A DNA stretch of 8,472 nucleotides from Bacteroidota bacterium. GTDB lineage: Bacteria; Bacteroidota; Ignavibacteria; SZUA-365. Below are positions 1-6,050 of the stretch, piece by piece; position 1 is the stretch's first letter, and each line of letters starts with the position of its first letter. The translations under genes were made by a program, and so were the position numbers. The stretch spans positions 1-8,472 of the forward strand of contig JAGTUZ010000061.1 of assembly GCA_018224415.1 (NCBI GenBank). Direction: 5' to 3'. The notes under the pieces are model-generated. The model was not told the DNA's origin, did not search any database, and worked only from the letters and a program-made list of their open reading frames with translations.

Positions 1-52
1 CCCCGGACCCTGTGTCCCCCGGACCCTGTGTCCCCCGGACCCTGTGTCCCCC
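1..52. repeat. 16-bp tandem repeat, three full copies plus 4 nt, running off the left edge
   Basis: Positions 1-16, 17-32 and 33-48 are identical copies of CCCCGGACCCTGTGTC, followed by CCCC at 49-52 before the sequence diverges. The array starts at the first base of the window, so its true copy number is unknown. The unit length is not a multiple of three, so the array does not encode a repeating peptide in one frame. I do not recognise it as part of a named insertion sequence. It could be an intergenic tandem repeat or the margin of a larger repeat to the left. Confidence 0.9.
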
Positions 53-333
53 GCGAAACCAGCGGTCTCATGAATTTGACTTCATCATGGCGACATAGAC
101 TCATCAGGTCTTCTGCTCCGGTACGTGTAGTGTGTGGCCATATTACAACGGACATTTTTAAAAGTCAATTTAATTCTGAAATTCTTTTATTACTCCTCTA
201 CCACTTGGATATCCCCGGACGCGGCGCATGCAATGAACTGATGCGTCCCGTTTACACGCAGGCACTTTCTCACTGCAGCTTCCTGCCACGGCGCGGCAGG
301 TGCCCTGACCCGTCTTCGTATGGCTGCGGCGGA
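53..333. other. Intergenic stretch downstream of alkC, no convincing gene
   Basis: Nothing here looks like a conserved protein in any frame. The long plus-strand reading frame through the tandem repeat and into the alkC 3' end has a nonsensical composition and is antisense to alkC. The stretch contains an AT-rich patch (about 140-200) with a leftward promoter. It also contains a weak hairpin at 282-300 (CCTGCC/GGCAGG, 7-nt loop), which has no U-tract on either strand and so is at best a weak 3' end for alkC. A leftward minus-strand frame opens with an ATG at 102-104 and is still open at position 1. It may be the start of a gene outside the window, but it is too short to judge. Confidence 0.5.
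140..168 (-). promoter_or_regulatory. Putative sigma70-like promoter firing leftward out of the window
   Basis: On the minus strand there is a -35 box TTGACT (163-168, five of six consensus bases) and, after exactly 17 nt, a -10 box TAATAT (140-145, four of six). It lies in the only AT-rich patch of the region. Transcription would start near 133 and run through the 16-bp tandem repeat toward a gene left of the window. An ATG on the same strand lies about 30 nt downstream (102-104). The call rests on boxes and spacing alone. Confidence 0.45.
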
Positions 334-1512
334 CTATGCCGGACATTCGCCCTCACGCATCTCGAATTCCACTCCCCCGACGATGACGCCGTTGACCTGT
401 AGTTCGAGGCGATGCGGGCCGGGGTAGTATTTCCGTGTGCTGACGGCCTGGAAGGGGATGCGCTTTTCGATGACGAGGGTTTCGCCGGGCGGGAGCAGGC
501 GCTTGGTGAGCTTGAAGACCTTGGGACTCCGCCCGCCATTGGCCTTGACAAAAAACACGATGAAGTCGATCAGGAGGGACTGCGACGTTCCTGCTGTCGA
601 AACCAGCACGCAGCGGAGCGTGGTCTCGCCGCCGATGGTGACGCGCGTGGGTGTGACGGCAAGATCTTGGATGGCGAGCCGCGGCGCAGCGCCGTATCCC
701 TGGAGTTCGAGCGCGGCGGGGTGTCCCTGCTTGAGCAGCGTCCGCAGCGCATGTCCGATGATCCACCGCGTGCCGGCCTCGTCGCTGCGCTGCCAGCGGC
801 GCAGCGTCTCCACGACCAGGTCGGGATGATCCTTCGCGATGTCGTTGAGGTTGTTGGCCACGGAACGGCGCACGTACAGCTCCGGATCTTGTTTCAGCAG
901 TTCGAGCAGCGCGAGAACGGGACGCGGATCGGCCTGGAAGGCTGGCAGGCGCGTCGCCCAGGGCAGGCGCGGACGCGTTCCCTCCGACACAAGCCGCCGC
1001 ACGTGGGGATTCCCGTCCGCCGCCCACTTCCGTAATGTGCGCAACGCGCGCTCGGGATGGGCAACGATGAAAGGACGAATCGCCCACTCGGCCGTGAGCC
1101 GCTTGGTCATCTCGCGCAGCGCCTGCATACCCAGGTCGAAATGGCCGAGTCCTCGCCGCCCCACGAATTCCGCCATCGGCACCACCATGATACCGGTCAC
1201 GCCGGGCCGCGCCTCGGCATCGGCCGTAGCTCCGCCCCCTGTGCTTCCCTTCAGGTCCGGCACGGCGAGTTCTGGACCCAACGCCCCGAGGAGGATATTC
1301 ACCGCGGCGGGAAACTCCCCGGGAAGGAATTCCCCGAGCGCCTCGGCGATCAGCGTCGCACGCTGGCTGAAGGACAGCGCATCCAGCTCCGCGGCGATGC
1401 GCCGCTGGAAGCCGGAATCGTCGAAATCAGGCCAGACGCGCCGAATTTCGCGCGCAAACGCGCCGACGGCGGTCAGGTTGAATACGGTGCGGAATTCGGT
1501 GCCGGATTGCAT
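334..1512 (-). CDS. alkC: AlkC-type DNA alkylation-repair glycosylase (HEAT-like repeats plus C-terminal Ig-like domain)
   Basis: This 392-residue protein resembles the AlkC branch of the AlkC/AlkD superfamily, non-base-flipping glycosylases that excise alkylated bases such as 3-methyladenine. Residues about 15-75 match the family N-terminus (FAREIRRVWPDFDDSGF, then QRATLIAEALGEFLP). Residues about 140-270 form the HEAT-like repeat core, including EWAIRPFI, NPHVRRLVSEGTRPRLPWA (168-186) and YVRRSVANNLNDIAKDHP (213-230). Residues about 280-385 are beta-rich (LAVTPTRVTIGGETTLRC, then PGPHRLELQVNG) and look like the Ig-like domain of the AlkC-alpha type. I chose the ATG at 1512 because family similarity begins near it. 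An in-frame ATG at 1599 would add 29 residues encoded by a terminator hairpin and would start upstream of the predicted transcript. No Shine-Dalgarno precedes 1512. The family call is strong; the substrate is inferred from the family. Confidence 0.88.
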   Translation of the reverse strand: MQSGTEFRTVFNLTAVGAFAREIRRVWPDFDDSGFQRRIAAELDALSFSQRATLIAEALGEFLPGEFPAAVNILLGALGPELAVPDLKGSTGGGATADAEARPGVTGIMVVPMAEFVGRRGLGHFDLGMQALREMTKRLTAEWAIRPFIVAHPERALRTLRKWAADGNPHVRRLVSEGTRPRLPWATRLPAFQADPRPVLALLELLKQDPELYVRRSVANNLNDIAKDHPDLVVETLRRWQRSDEAGTRWIIGHALRTLLKQGHPAALELQGYGAAPRLAIQDLAVTPTRVTIGGETTLRCVLVSTAGTSQSLLIDFIVFFVKANGGRSPKVFKLTKRLLPPGETLVIEKRIPFQAVSTRKYYPGPHRLELQVNGVIVGGVEFEMREGECPA

Positions 1513-1569
1513 AAAAAAAAAGAGCCAACGAGAGCTGAGGAGGGAGAGGGTGACTCGTTGTTGGCTCTT
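1513..1569 (-). terminator. Intrinsic terminator between ruvA and alkC, U-tract abutting the alkC ATG
   Basis: On the minus strand the arm AAGAGCCAAC (1560-1569) pairs perfectly over 10 bp with GTTGGCTCTT (1520-1529). The stem is extended by GAG/CTC pairing (1554-1556 with 1530-1532) across a 3-nt bulge, and closes a loop of about 21 nt. It is followed directly by nine T residues (1513-1521, partly shared with the stem). The next bases are the alkC ATG (1510-1512). On the plus strand the hairpin has no U-tract, so it terminates leftward transcription only. It may end the recJ-yebC-ruvC-ruvA transcript, or attenuate alkC. Confidence 0.8.
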
Positions 1570-1588
1570 GGAAACAGTGAATGCGATG

Positions 1589-1619
1589 TAAATATACATC
1601 GGCGATTCTCTTAAAGCAA
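1589..1619 (-). promoter_or_regulatory. Putative promoter for alkC, upstream of its terminator
   Basis: On the minus strand, TTGCTT (1614-1619) is followed by a 17-nt spacer and TATATT (1591-1596, five of six -10 consensus bases). The extended -10 reading TATATTTA (1589-1596) differs from the Bacteroidota-type TAnnTTTG element at one base. The predicted start is near 1584, so the transcript would begin with a leader of about 70 nt made mostly of the terminator hairpin. The predicted start lies downstream of the ATG at 1599, which argues against using that ATG. Confidence 0.55.
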
Positions 1620-1662
1620 GAGTTTAGCGAAATATTTTTTCGCCTTATAAATCAACGAGTTA

Positions 1663-2262
1663 TCAGGAGTTGAGCAGTTTGAGCGCCGATTTAACAAGTT
1701 CGGAGGCGGTGGAAGCGGGCGCGTCGAGGCTTCCGGCGGCGGTGGAAAGGGCCCTTTCCGCGGCGGGACGCGCATATCCCAATGCCTGCAGCGCCAAAAG
1801 TGCTTCATCGCGCACGCTCAAGGACCCGCCCGCTGCTGCTCGGTCGATGCCCTCGAGTCCTTTCGTGAAGCGGTCGCGTAATTCGACGATGATGCGTTCG
1901 GCGGTTTTCTTTCCGATGCCGGGTATGCGGGTGAGCGCAGCGACGTCGCCGCCGCTGACGCGCAGGCGCAGGTCGTCGGGCGAGATGCCGCTGAGCACGT
2001 TCAGCGCCATGCGCGCGCCGATGCCGGAAATGCCCTGCAGCAGGCGGAAAATCTGGCGCTCGGAGGCGTCGGCGAAACCGAAGAGCTGCATGGCGTCCTC
2101 GCGCACGTGCAGATGGGTCAGCAGGCGCACCCTCTCCCCCGCCGCGGGCAGGCGGTCATGCGTGTGCAGGGAGATCGACACGGCGAAGGCCACCCCACCG
2201 ACGTCGATGACGGCGGCCATGGGTTCCTTCGCTGCCAGTGTTCCTTCGAGATATTCGATCAT
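1663..2262 (-). CDS. ruvA: Holliday junction branch-migration complex subunit RuvA
   Basis: RuvA binds four-way DNA junctions as a tetramer and holds them in the square-planar form for RuvB-driven branch migration. The protein has 199 residues, usual for the family. Residues 1-62 form the OB-fold, with the acidic pin residues E55 and D56 in HVREDAMQLFGF, aligned with E. coli E55/D56. Two helix-hairpin-helix motifs follow: LLQGISGIGARMALNVLSG (74-92) and LTRIPGIGKKTAERI (110-124). Domain III, which contacts RuvB, is at about 150-199 after a short Gly/Ala-containing linker. The ATG at 2262 gives the family start MIEYLEGTL. It overlaps the ruvC stop by 4 nt (ATGA), implying translational coupling. 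A further in-frame ATG 14 codons upstream lies inside ruvC and is unlikely. ruvB is absent from the window. Confidence 0.96.
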   Translation of the reverse strand: MIEYLEGTLAAKEPMAAVIDVGGVAFAVSISLHTHDRLPAAGERVRLLTHLHVREDAMQLFGFADASERQIFRLLQGISGIGARMALNVLSGISPDDLRLRVSGGDVAALTRIPGIGKKTAERIIVELRDRFTKGLEGIDRAAAGGSLSVRDEALLALQALGYARPAAERALSTAAGSLDAPASTASELVKSALKLLNS

Positions 2263-2795
2263 TTCCGTATGCGCTCGGGATGTTCCTCGACGAAGCTTTC
2301 CCAACTGCGGAATTTCTTCCGCGGCTCGGTCACATGCATGGCGTGGCAGATGGCGAGAGCGAGTCCGTCGGCTTCGTCGGATTTCTCGAACCCGGCCGTG
2401 AGTCCGAGGATGGCCTTCACCATGTATTCCACCTGCTGCTTCGCGGCCGCGCCCGTACCGGTGACCGAGCGCTTGACCTCGCGGGGACTGTACTCGGAGA
2501 TACCCAGCTGGCGATGCACGGCGGCGAGGATGGCGACGCCGCGCACCTGTCCGAGCTTGAGGGTGGATTGAATGTTCTTTCCGTAGAAGGCGGTCTCGAT
2601 GCAGAATTCGTCGGGGTGATGTTCGTCGATCACCGCGACCAGCCCGTCATACACCTTGCGCAGGCGGATGGCCACGGAATCCGCCGGCCGCATGGTGATG
2701 ACACCCGAGGCGGCGCGGCGGTATTTCCTGCCCTGGACATCGATGATGCCGAAGCCGGTGACGAGGGAGCCGGGATCGACGCCGAGAATCAGCAT
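2259..2795 (-). CDS. ruvC: Crossover junction endodeoxyribonuclease RuvC
   Basis: RuvC is the dimeric Holliday junction resolvase, which nicks opposite strands of the junction in cooperation with RuvAB. The 178-residue protein has the RNase H-like fold signature MLILGVDPGS at its N-terminus. It carries all four expected metal-binding acidic residues: D7, E67 (in FCIETAF), D140 and D143 (in SDEADGLALAICH). The family segment YGKNIQSTLKLGQVRG occupies 71-86 and YSPREVKRSVTGTGAAAKQQV occupies about 102-122. Only 9 nt separate its ATG from the yebC stop, and its own stop overlaps the ruvA start, so it is the middle of a tight operon. No strong Shine-Dalgarno is seen, consistent with coupling to yebC translation. 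Confidence 0.96.
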   Translation of the reverse strand: MLILGVDPGSLVTGFGIIDVQGRKYRRAASGVITMRPADSVAIRLRKVYDGLVAVIDEHHPDEFCIETAFYGKNIQSTLKLGQVRGVAILAAVHRQLGISEYSPREVKRSVTGTGAAAKQQVEYMVKAILGLTAGFEKSDEADGLALAICHAMHVTEPRKKFRSWESFVEEHPERIRK

Positions 2796-2804
2796 CGGCG
2801 TGTC

Positions 2805-3545
2805 TTATTCCATCGAGGCCATGACGTCGGCGTCGATGTCGAAGTCGGCGTACACATTCTGCGTGTCGTCGTGATCCTCGAGCATCTCCAGCAGGCGCAG
2901 CACGCCTTCGGCGTCCTTGCCCTCGACCTTCATGGTATTCTGCGGCACCATCTGGATACCGGATTCCTGGATCTCGATTTCCTTTTCCTCGAGCGCCGAC
3001 TTCACGGCATCGAAGGTTGTGGGATCCGTGGCGATTTCGAAGTATTCCTCCTCGGTCGCCATGTCCTCGGCGCCCGCCTCGAGGGCGATCATCATCAGGT
3101 CGTCCTCGCCGTACGCACGCGGGATCGTGAGGATGCCCTTGCGGTCGAACTTCCATGCCACCGAACCGCTCTCGGCGAGACTGCCGCCATACTTCGAAAA
3201 CAAGTGGCGCAGTTCGGCCACCGTACGGTTTTTGTTGTCGGTAATGGTTTCGACGAGGAAGGCCACACCGCCGGGACCATACCCTTCGTAGGTGTTTTCC
3301 TCGTAATTGACGCCTTCCATCTCTCCGGTGCCGCGCTGAATGGCGCGCTTGATGTTGTCGGCGGGCATGTTGGCGGCTTTCCCCTTCTCGACCGCCATGC
3401 GCAGACGCGCGTTGGTATCCGGATCGCCGCCGTCGCGCGCGGCAATGGAAATTTCCTTGATGATGCGACCGAAGAGCTTGCCGCGGGCCGCATCCTTGGC
3501 GCCCTTGGCTCTCTTGATCGTGGCCCATTTCGAGTGACCGGACAT
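2805..3545 (-). CDS. yebC: YebC/TACO1 family protein
   Basis: The 246-residue protein has the complete YebC fold, from MSGHSKWATIKRAKGAKDAARGK at the N-terminus through the basic helical domain to FEIATDPTTFDAVKSALEE and a C-terminal acidic segment (LLEMLEDHDDTQNVYADFDID). YebC proteins were first described as transcriptional regulators (PmpR). The mitochondrial homologue TACO1, and later work on bacterial members, point to a role in translation through proline-rich stretches. The ATG at 3545 is supported by GGAGG (3551-3555) five bases upstream and by the family start. The reading frame stays open a further 81 codons upstream into recJ, but that is out-of-frame coincidence. Adjacency to ruvC is widespread in bacteria. 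The gene lies 61 nt after recJ with no clear promoter between, so it is probably co-transcribed. Confidence 0.95.
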   Translation of the reverse strand: MSGHSKWATIKRAKGAKDAARGKLFGRIIKEISIAARDGGDPDTNARLRMAVEKGKAANMPADNIKRAIQRGTGEMEGVNYEENTYEGYGPGGVAFLVETITDNKNRTVAELRHLFSKYGGSLAESGSVAWKFDRKGILTIPRAYGEDDLMMIALEAGAEDMATEEEYFEIATDPTTFDAVKSALEEKEIEIQESGIQMVPQNTMKVEGKDAEGVLRLLEMLEDHDDTQNVYADFDIDADVMASME

Positions 3546-3606
3546 CAGTGCCTCCAAGAGTATGTTGTTGAGTTCATAATGATATTCACATCTGGTTTTT
3601 TGATTA

Positions 3607-5379
3607 TCAGCCCGTCTGTGCTTCCTCTTTCTGGAAGGCACGGATCTGGGCGAGGATTTCGTCGTTGGTCCGCGCGAGATTGACCTCGCGTACGTCACGC
3701 ACCTTGAGCTGTGGGAAGATATTGCCGTTCCAGGAATTCTCCTCGATGGTGAACAGCATATCGATGTGTGGGTCCTTGCCCGAGACAATGTCCAGACGCG
3801 AACCGAGATTGAAGCCGATGCAGTCGAAGACGATACCGTCCTGCCGCACCTTCAATTTCAGATGGTCGCGACCGACGATGCGGGGAGAGCCGAAGACCTC
3901 GAGATCGTTGGCGAAGAAGATCGGACGCATGTTGCCCGGTCCGAACGGCGCGAACTGCTTGAGGATGCGGTAAAAACGCGGAGTGATGTCGCTCAGCCGC
4001 AGCGAGGCATCGGCAAGGATTTCGTGTGTGAGCATGTCCTCGTCGAGCATCTCCTTGGCGATGCTGGTGAACAGCTCGGTGAATTCCGGCAGCTTTTTGA
4101 TCTCCAGCGCGAGTCCTGCAGCGTACTTGTGTCCGCCAAACTGCAGCAGCAGATGCTCGCAGCGACGCAGGGCCTCGTAAATGTTGAAGTTGATGATCGA
4201 GCGTGCCGACCCTTTCGCCACGCCATCGATGGTGGTGAGCAGGACGGTCGGACGGTAGAATTTCTCCACCAGCCGCGAAGCGACGATACCAATCACACCC
4301 GGGTGCCAGTCACCGTTGTGGATGACGATGGGCTTGTCGTCGTCACCCGCAAGGAAATCGGCCGCAACGATGGTGGCCTGGGTGAACGTCTCTTCATCGA
4401 TCACGCGACGATTGCGGTTCTCTTCCTCGAGGATGAGCGCGCATTCTTTCGCGCGCATTTCCTCGTCACAGGTGAGCAGTTCCACCGCACGGGTGGCATC
4501 GCCCAGACGGCCGACGGCGTTGATGCGCGGCGCCATGACAAACACAATCTGCTGCGCGGTGAGGTCGCCATAGCGCAGGTTGGAGGATTCCATCAGGGCC
4601 TTGATGCCCGCGCGGGGGTTCTCGTTGATGATCTTCAGGCCGTAATGCACGAGAATGCGGTTCTCGCCCACCATCGGCACGATGTCGGCCGCGGCGGCGA
4701 TGGCCACGAAATCAAGATACTCATACGGCACTTCGCGGATGGAATAGTATTCCGCCAGACCCTGGATGAGCTTGAACCCCACACCCGCGCCGGACAGAAA
4801 CTTGAAGGGATAATGATCTCCCGGTTTGAGCGCGTCGAGCACCGCATGGGCGTCCGGAATTTCCGGACCCGGTTCGTGGTGATCACAGATAATGACATCG
4901 ATGTCTTTTGTCTTTGCGTACTCGACCTGCGTAACCGCGGTGATGCCGCAGTCGATCGAGATCAGCAGCGTCGTGTCGATGCTTTTCGCATAGTCGATAC
5001 CGGCCTCCGAGATGCCATAGCCCTCGTTCATCCGGTCCGGGATGTAGACATCCACCTCGCAGCCGATCCTGCGCAGGAACAGAAACAGCAGGCTTGCGCT
5101 GTTGGTGCCGTCGACATCGTAATCCCCGTAAACGAGGATGTTCTCCTTGTTGTCCTTGGCCTGGACAATGCGCGATACCGCCTTTTCCATGTCGTGCATG
5201 AGAAAGGGATTGTGCAGTTGTTCGAGCGTCGGACGGAAGAAGGCTTTCGCGGACTCGTAGTCCTCGATCCCGCGGTTGATCAGGATCGAAGCGATGATTT
5301 GAGGTACATGAATCTCCTCAACCAGCCGACGCACTTTGGCAGGGTCCCCGGGGGCCCTAATACTCCACCTGGCGTCCAT
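3607..5379 (-). CDS. recJ: Single-stranded-DNA-specific 5'-3' exonuclease RecJ
   Basis: RecJ degrades single-stranded DNA 5' to 3' in recombinational repair, mismatch repair and replication-fork processing. The 590-residue protein is of normal length (E. coli RecJ has 577). The DHH phosphoesterase domain shows motif I DYDVDG (86-91), motif II DCG (143-145), motif III DHH (166-168) and D232 of motif IV in ADIVPM. Further blocks are APRINAVGRLGDATRA (283-298) and WHPGVIGIVASRL (358-370). The DHHA1 domain carries KGSARSI and GGHKYAAGLALE (415-426), and the C-terminal OB-like domain includes LKQFAPFGPGN. All the metal-ligand motifs look intact. The ATG at 5379 is preceded by an AAAGGA Shine-Dalgarno at good spacing. 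It is the first gene of the recJ-yebC-ruvC-ruvA group and lies 73 nt after the 3' end of rnpB. Confidence 0.96.
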   Translation of the reverse strand: MDARWSIRAPGDPAKVRRLVEEIHVPQIIASILINRGIEDYESAKAFFRPTLEQLHNPFLMHDMEKAVSRIVQAKDNKENILVYGDYDVDGTNSASLLFLFLRRIGCEVDVYIPDRMNEGYGISEAGIDYAKSIDTTLLISIDCGITAVTQVEYAKTKDIDVIICDHHEPGPEIPDAHAVLDALKPGDHYPFKFLSGAGVGFKLIQGLAEYYSIREVPYEYLDFVAIAAAADIVPMVGENRILVHYGLKIINENPRAGIKALMESSNLRYGDLTAQQIVFVMAPRINAVGRLGDATRAVELLTCDEEMRAKECALILEEENRNRRVIDEETFTQATIVAADFLAGDDDKPIVIHNGDWHPGVIGIVASRLVEKFYRPTVLLTTIDGVAKGSARSIINFNIYEALRRCEHLLLQFGGHKYAAGLALEIKKLPEFTELFTSIAKEMLDEDMLTHEILADASLRLSDITPRFYRILKQFAPFGPGNMRPIFFANDLEVFGSPRIVGRDHLKLKVRQDGIVFDCIGFNLGSRLDIVSGKDPHIDMLFTIEENSWNGNIFPQLKVRDVREVNLARTNDEILAQIRAFQKEEAQTG

Positions 5380-5403
5380 GAGTTTGTCCTTTTATTGAAA
5401 TGA

Positions 5404-5436
5404 ATTATAAACATATTTTTAACTCAAAATTTTCAA
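5404..5436 (-). promoter_or_regulatory. Putative recJ operon promoter in an AT-rich gap
   Basis: The 73-nt gap between rnpB and recJ is strikingly AT-rich against its surroundings. On the minus strand it holds a perfect TATAAT (5404-5409), which would start transcription about 18 nt before the recJ ATG. Upstream lies TTGAAA (5431-5436), but the spacing to TATAAT is 21 nt. The overlapping TATGTTTA (5408-5415, near TAnnTTTG) would give a 15-nt spacing instead. The gap very probably holds the promoter, but the exact boxes are uncertain. Confidence 0.45.
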
Positions 5437-5447
5437 TTTTTTTGGGG

Positions 5448-5465
5448 AAAAACAGCGGAGCCCGC
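5448..5465 (-). terminator. Possible intrinsic terminator overlapping the 3' strand of rnpB P1
   Basis: Within the 3' strand of P1 the minus strand can fold GCGG-GCU-CCGC (5455-5465), followed by UG and five U residues (5448-5452). The stem is only 4 bp and the tract short, so this is a weak terminator on its own. It fits the rnpB 3' end and precedes the AT-rich recJ promoter region. It and P1 are mutually exclusive pairings. Confidence 0.35.
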
Positions 5466-5914
5466 GTCCATCTGTAAGCCGAATTCTGTCTATCCCGCCC
5501 GCCGGAGCGGAGCGGGACGAGGCGGCCATCTATCTGGATCCCGCGTTGCCGCGGGATTCGAGCGACCTACCCGAATGCCGGGACAATCGCTTCGGCATGA
5601 CGCGTGGCGTCATGCGTGGCTGTGTTCACTGCACGGGCAGCGCAGTTCCGGAGACGGCATTCCTACGCGGTCTTGCTCCGGGTGGGGTTTGCCAGGCCAG
5701 CCTGTTGCCAGACTGCCGGTGCGCTCTTACCGCACCATTTCACCCTTACCTTTCCCTTGTCGCCGAAGCGACGCGGGACGGGCGGTGTCTTTTCTGTTGC
5801 ACTTTCCGTCGCCTTTCGGCGCCCGGACGTTATCCGGCACCCTGCCCTGCGGAGTTCGGACTTTCCTCCCCTGCACAAGGCAGAGGCGGCCGCCCGATGA
5901 ACACGGGTCCGCTG
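5453..5914 (-). ncRNA. rnpB: RNase P RNA, bacterial class A
   Basis: This is the catalytic RNA that cuts the 5' leader from pre-tRNAs. Minus-strand landmarks in order are: GAGGAAAGUCC (5858-5868) of the P4/J region; GGUAAGAGCGCACC (5719-5732); GGCAAACCCC of the L15 substrate-binding loop (about 5685-5694); a GC-rich P18 hairpin; and ACAGAAUUCGGCUUAC at the 3' side. P4 can be checked directly: CCGAA (5855-5859) pairs with UUCGG (5479-5483), where E. coli has CCGGG/CCCGG, so the helix is kept by covariation. P2 (GGCGGCC/GGCCGCC) and P3 (CCUCUGC/GCAGGGG) also form. The ends are set by P1, where 5896-5914 pairs with 5453-5472 over about 19 bp with one bulge. The length, about 462 nt, is slightly long for class A. 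Exact mature ends are inferred. Confidence 0.95.
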
Positions 5915-6050
5915 TATACAATCGTTGCGAGAGCGAGTTCGTGACGGCAGCCGTTGTGTGTCGTCGCCAGTCACGGGAGCGACGCGTCCGGGAATGCCGT
6001 GCGCGGCGCGGTGCAGCGCGGTGCGTTCGTCACACGAACGCAGCGCTGCG
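5915..6050. other. Spacer between the zinc-ribbon gene and rnpB, with a GC-rich hairpin
   Basis: No gene is seen. Near the 3' end of the zinc-ribbon gene the sequence folds into GCGTTCGT/ACGAACGC (6023-6030 with 6034-6041, 3-nt loop), with additional GCGC pairing possible outside. No U-tract follows on the minus strand, so it is not a standard intrinsic terminator, though it may protect the mRNA 3' end. Upstream of the rnpB 5' end I found no pair of boxes near consensus; TTGTAT and TATACA (5915-5922) occur without an acceptable -35. Confidence 0.5.

Noticed and set aside
28..402. Plus-strand reading frame of 124 codons across the tandem repeat
   Set aside because: It begins inside the repeat, has an unlikely amino-acid composition, and its end is antisense to the alkC 3' end.
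1513..1599. N-terminal extension of the alkC product to an ATG at 1599
   Set aside because: The extra 29 residues come from the terminator hairpin and U-tract (ending LFFF), family similarity starts after the ATG at 1512, and the predicted transcript starts downstream of 1599. It is kept only as an alternative in the findings.
2238..5403. Long plus-strand frames opposite ruvC, yebC and recJ (481 and 545 codons)
   Set aside because: They are antisense shadows caused by high G+C codon use; the minus-strand genes carry intact catalytic motifs.
5685..5694. GGCAA in place of the E. coli GGUAA in the RNase P L15 loop, as a possible loss of the tRNA 3'-end contact
   Set aside because: GGCAAACCCC is a common natural form in many bacterial class A RNase P RNAs, for example in Alphaproteobacteria, so it is not unusual.
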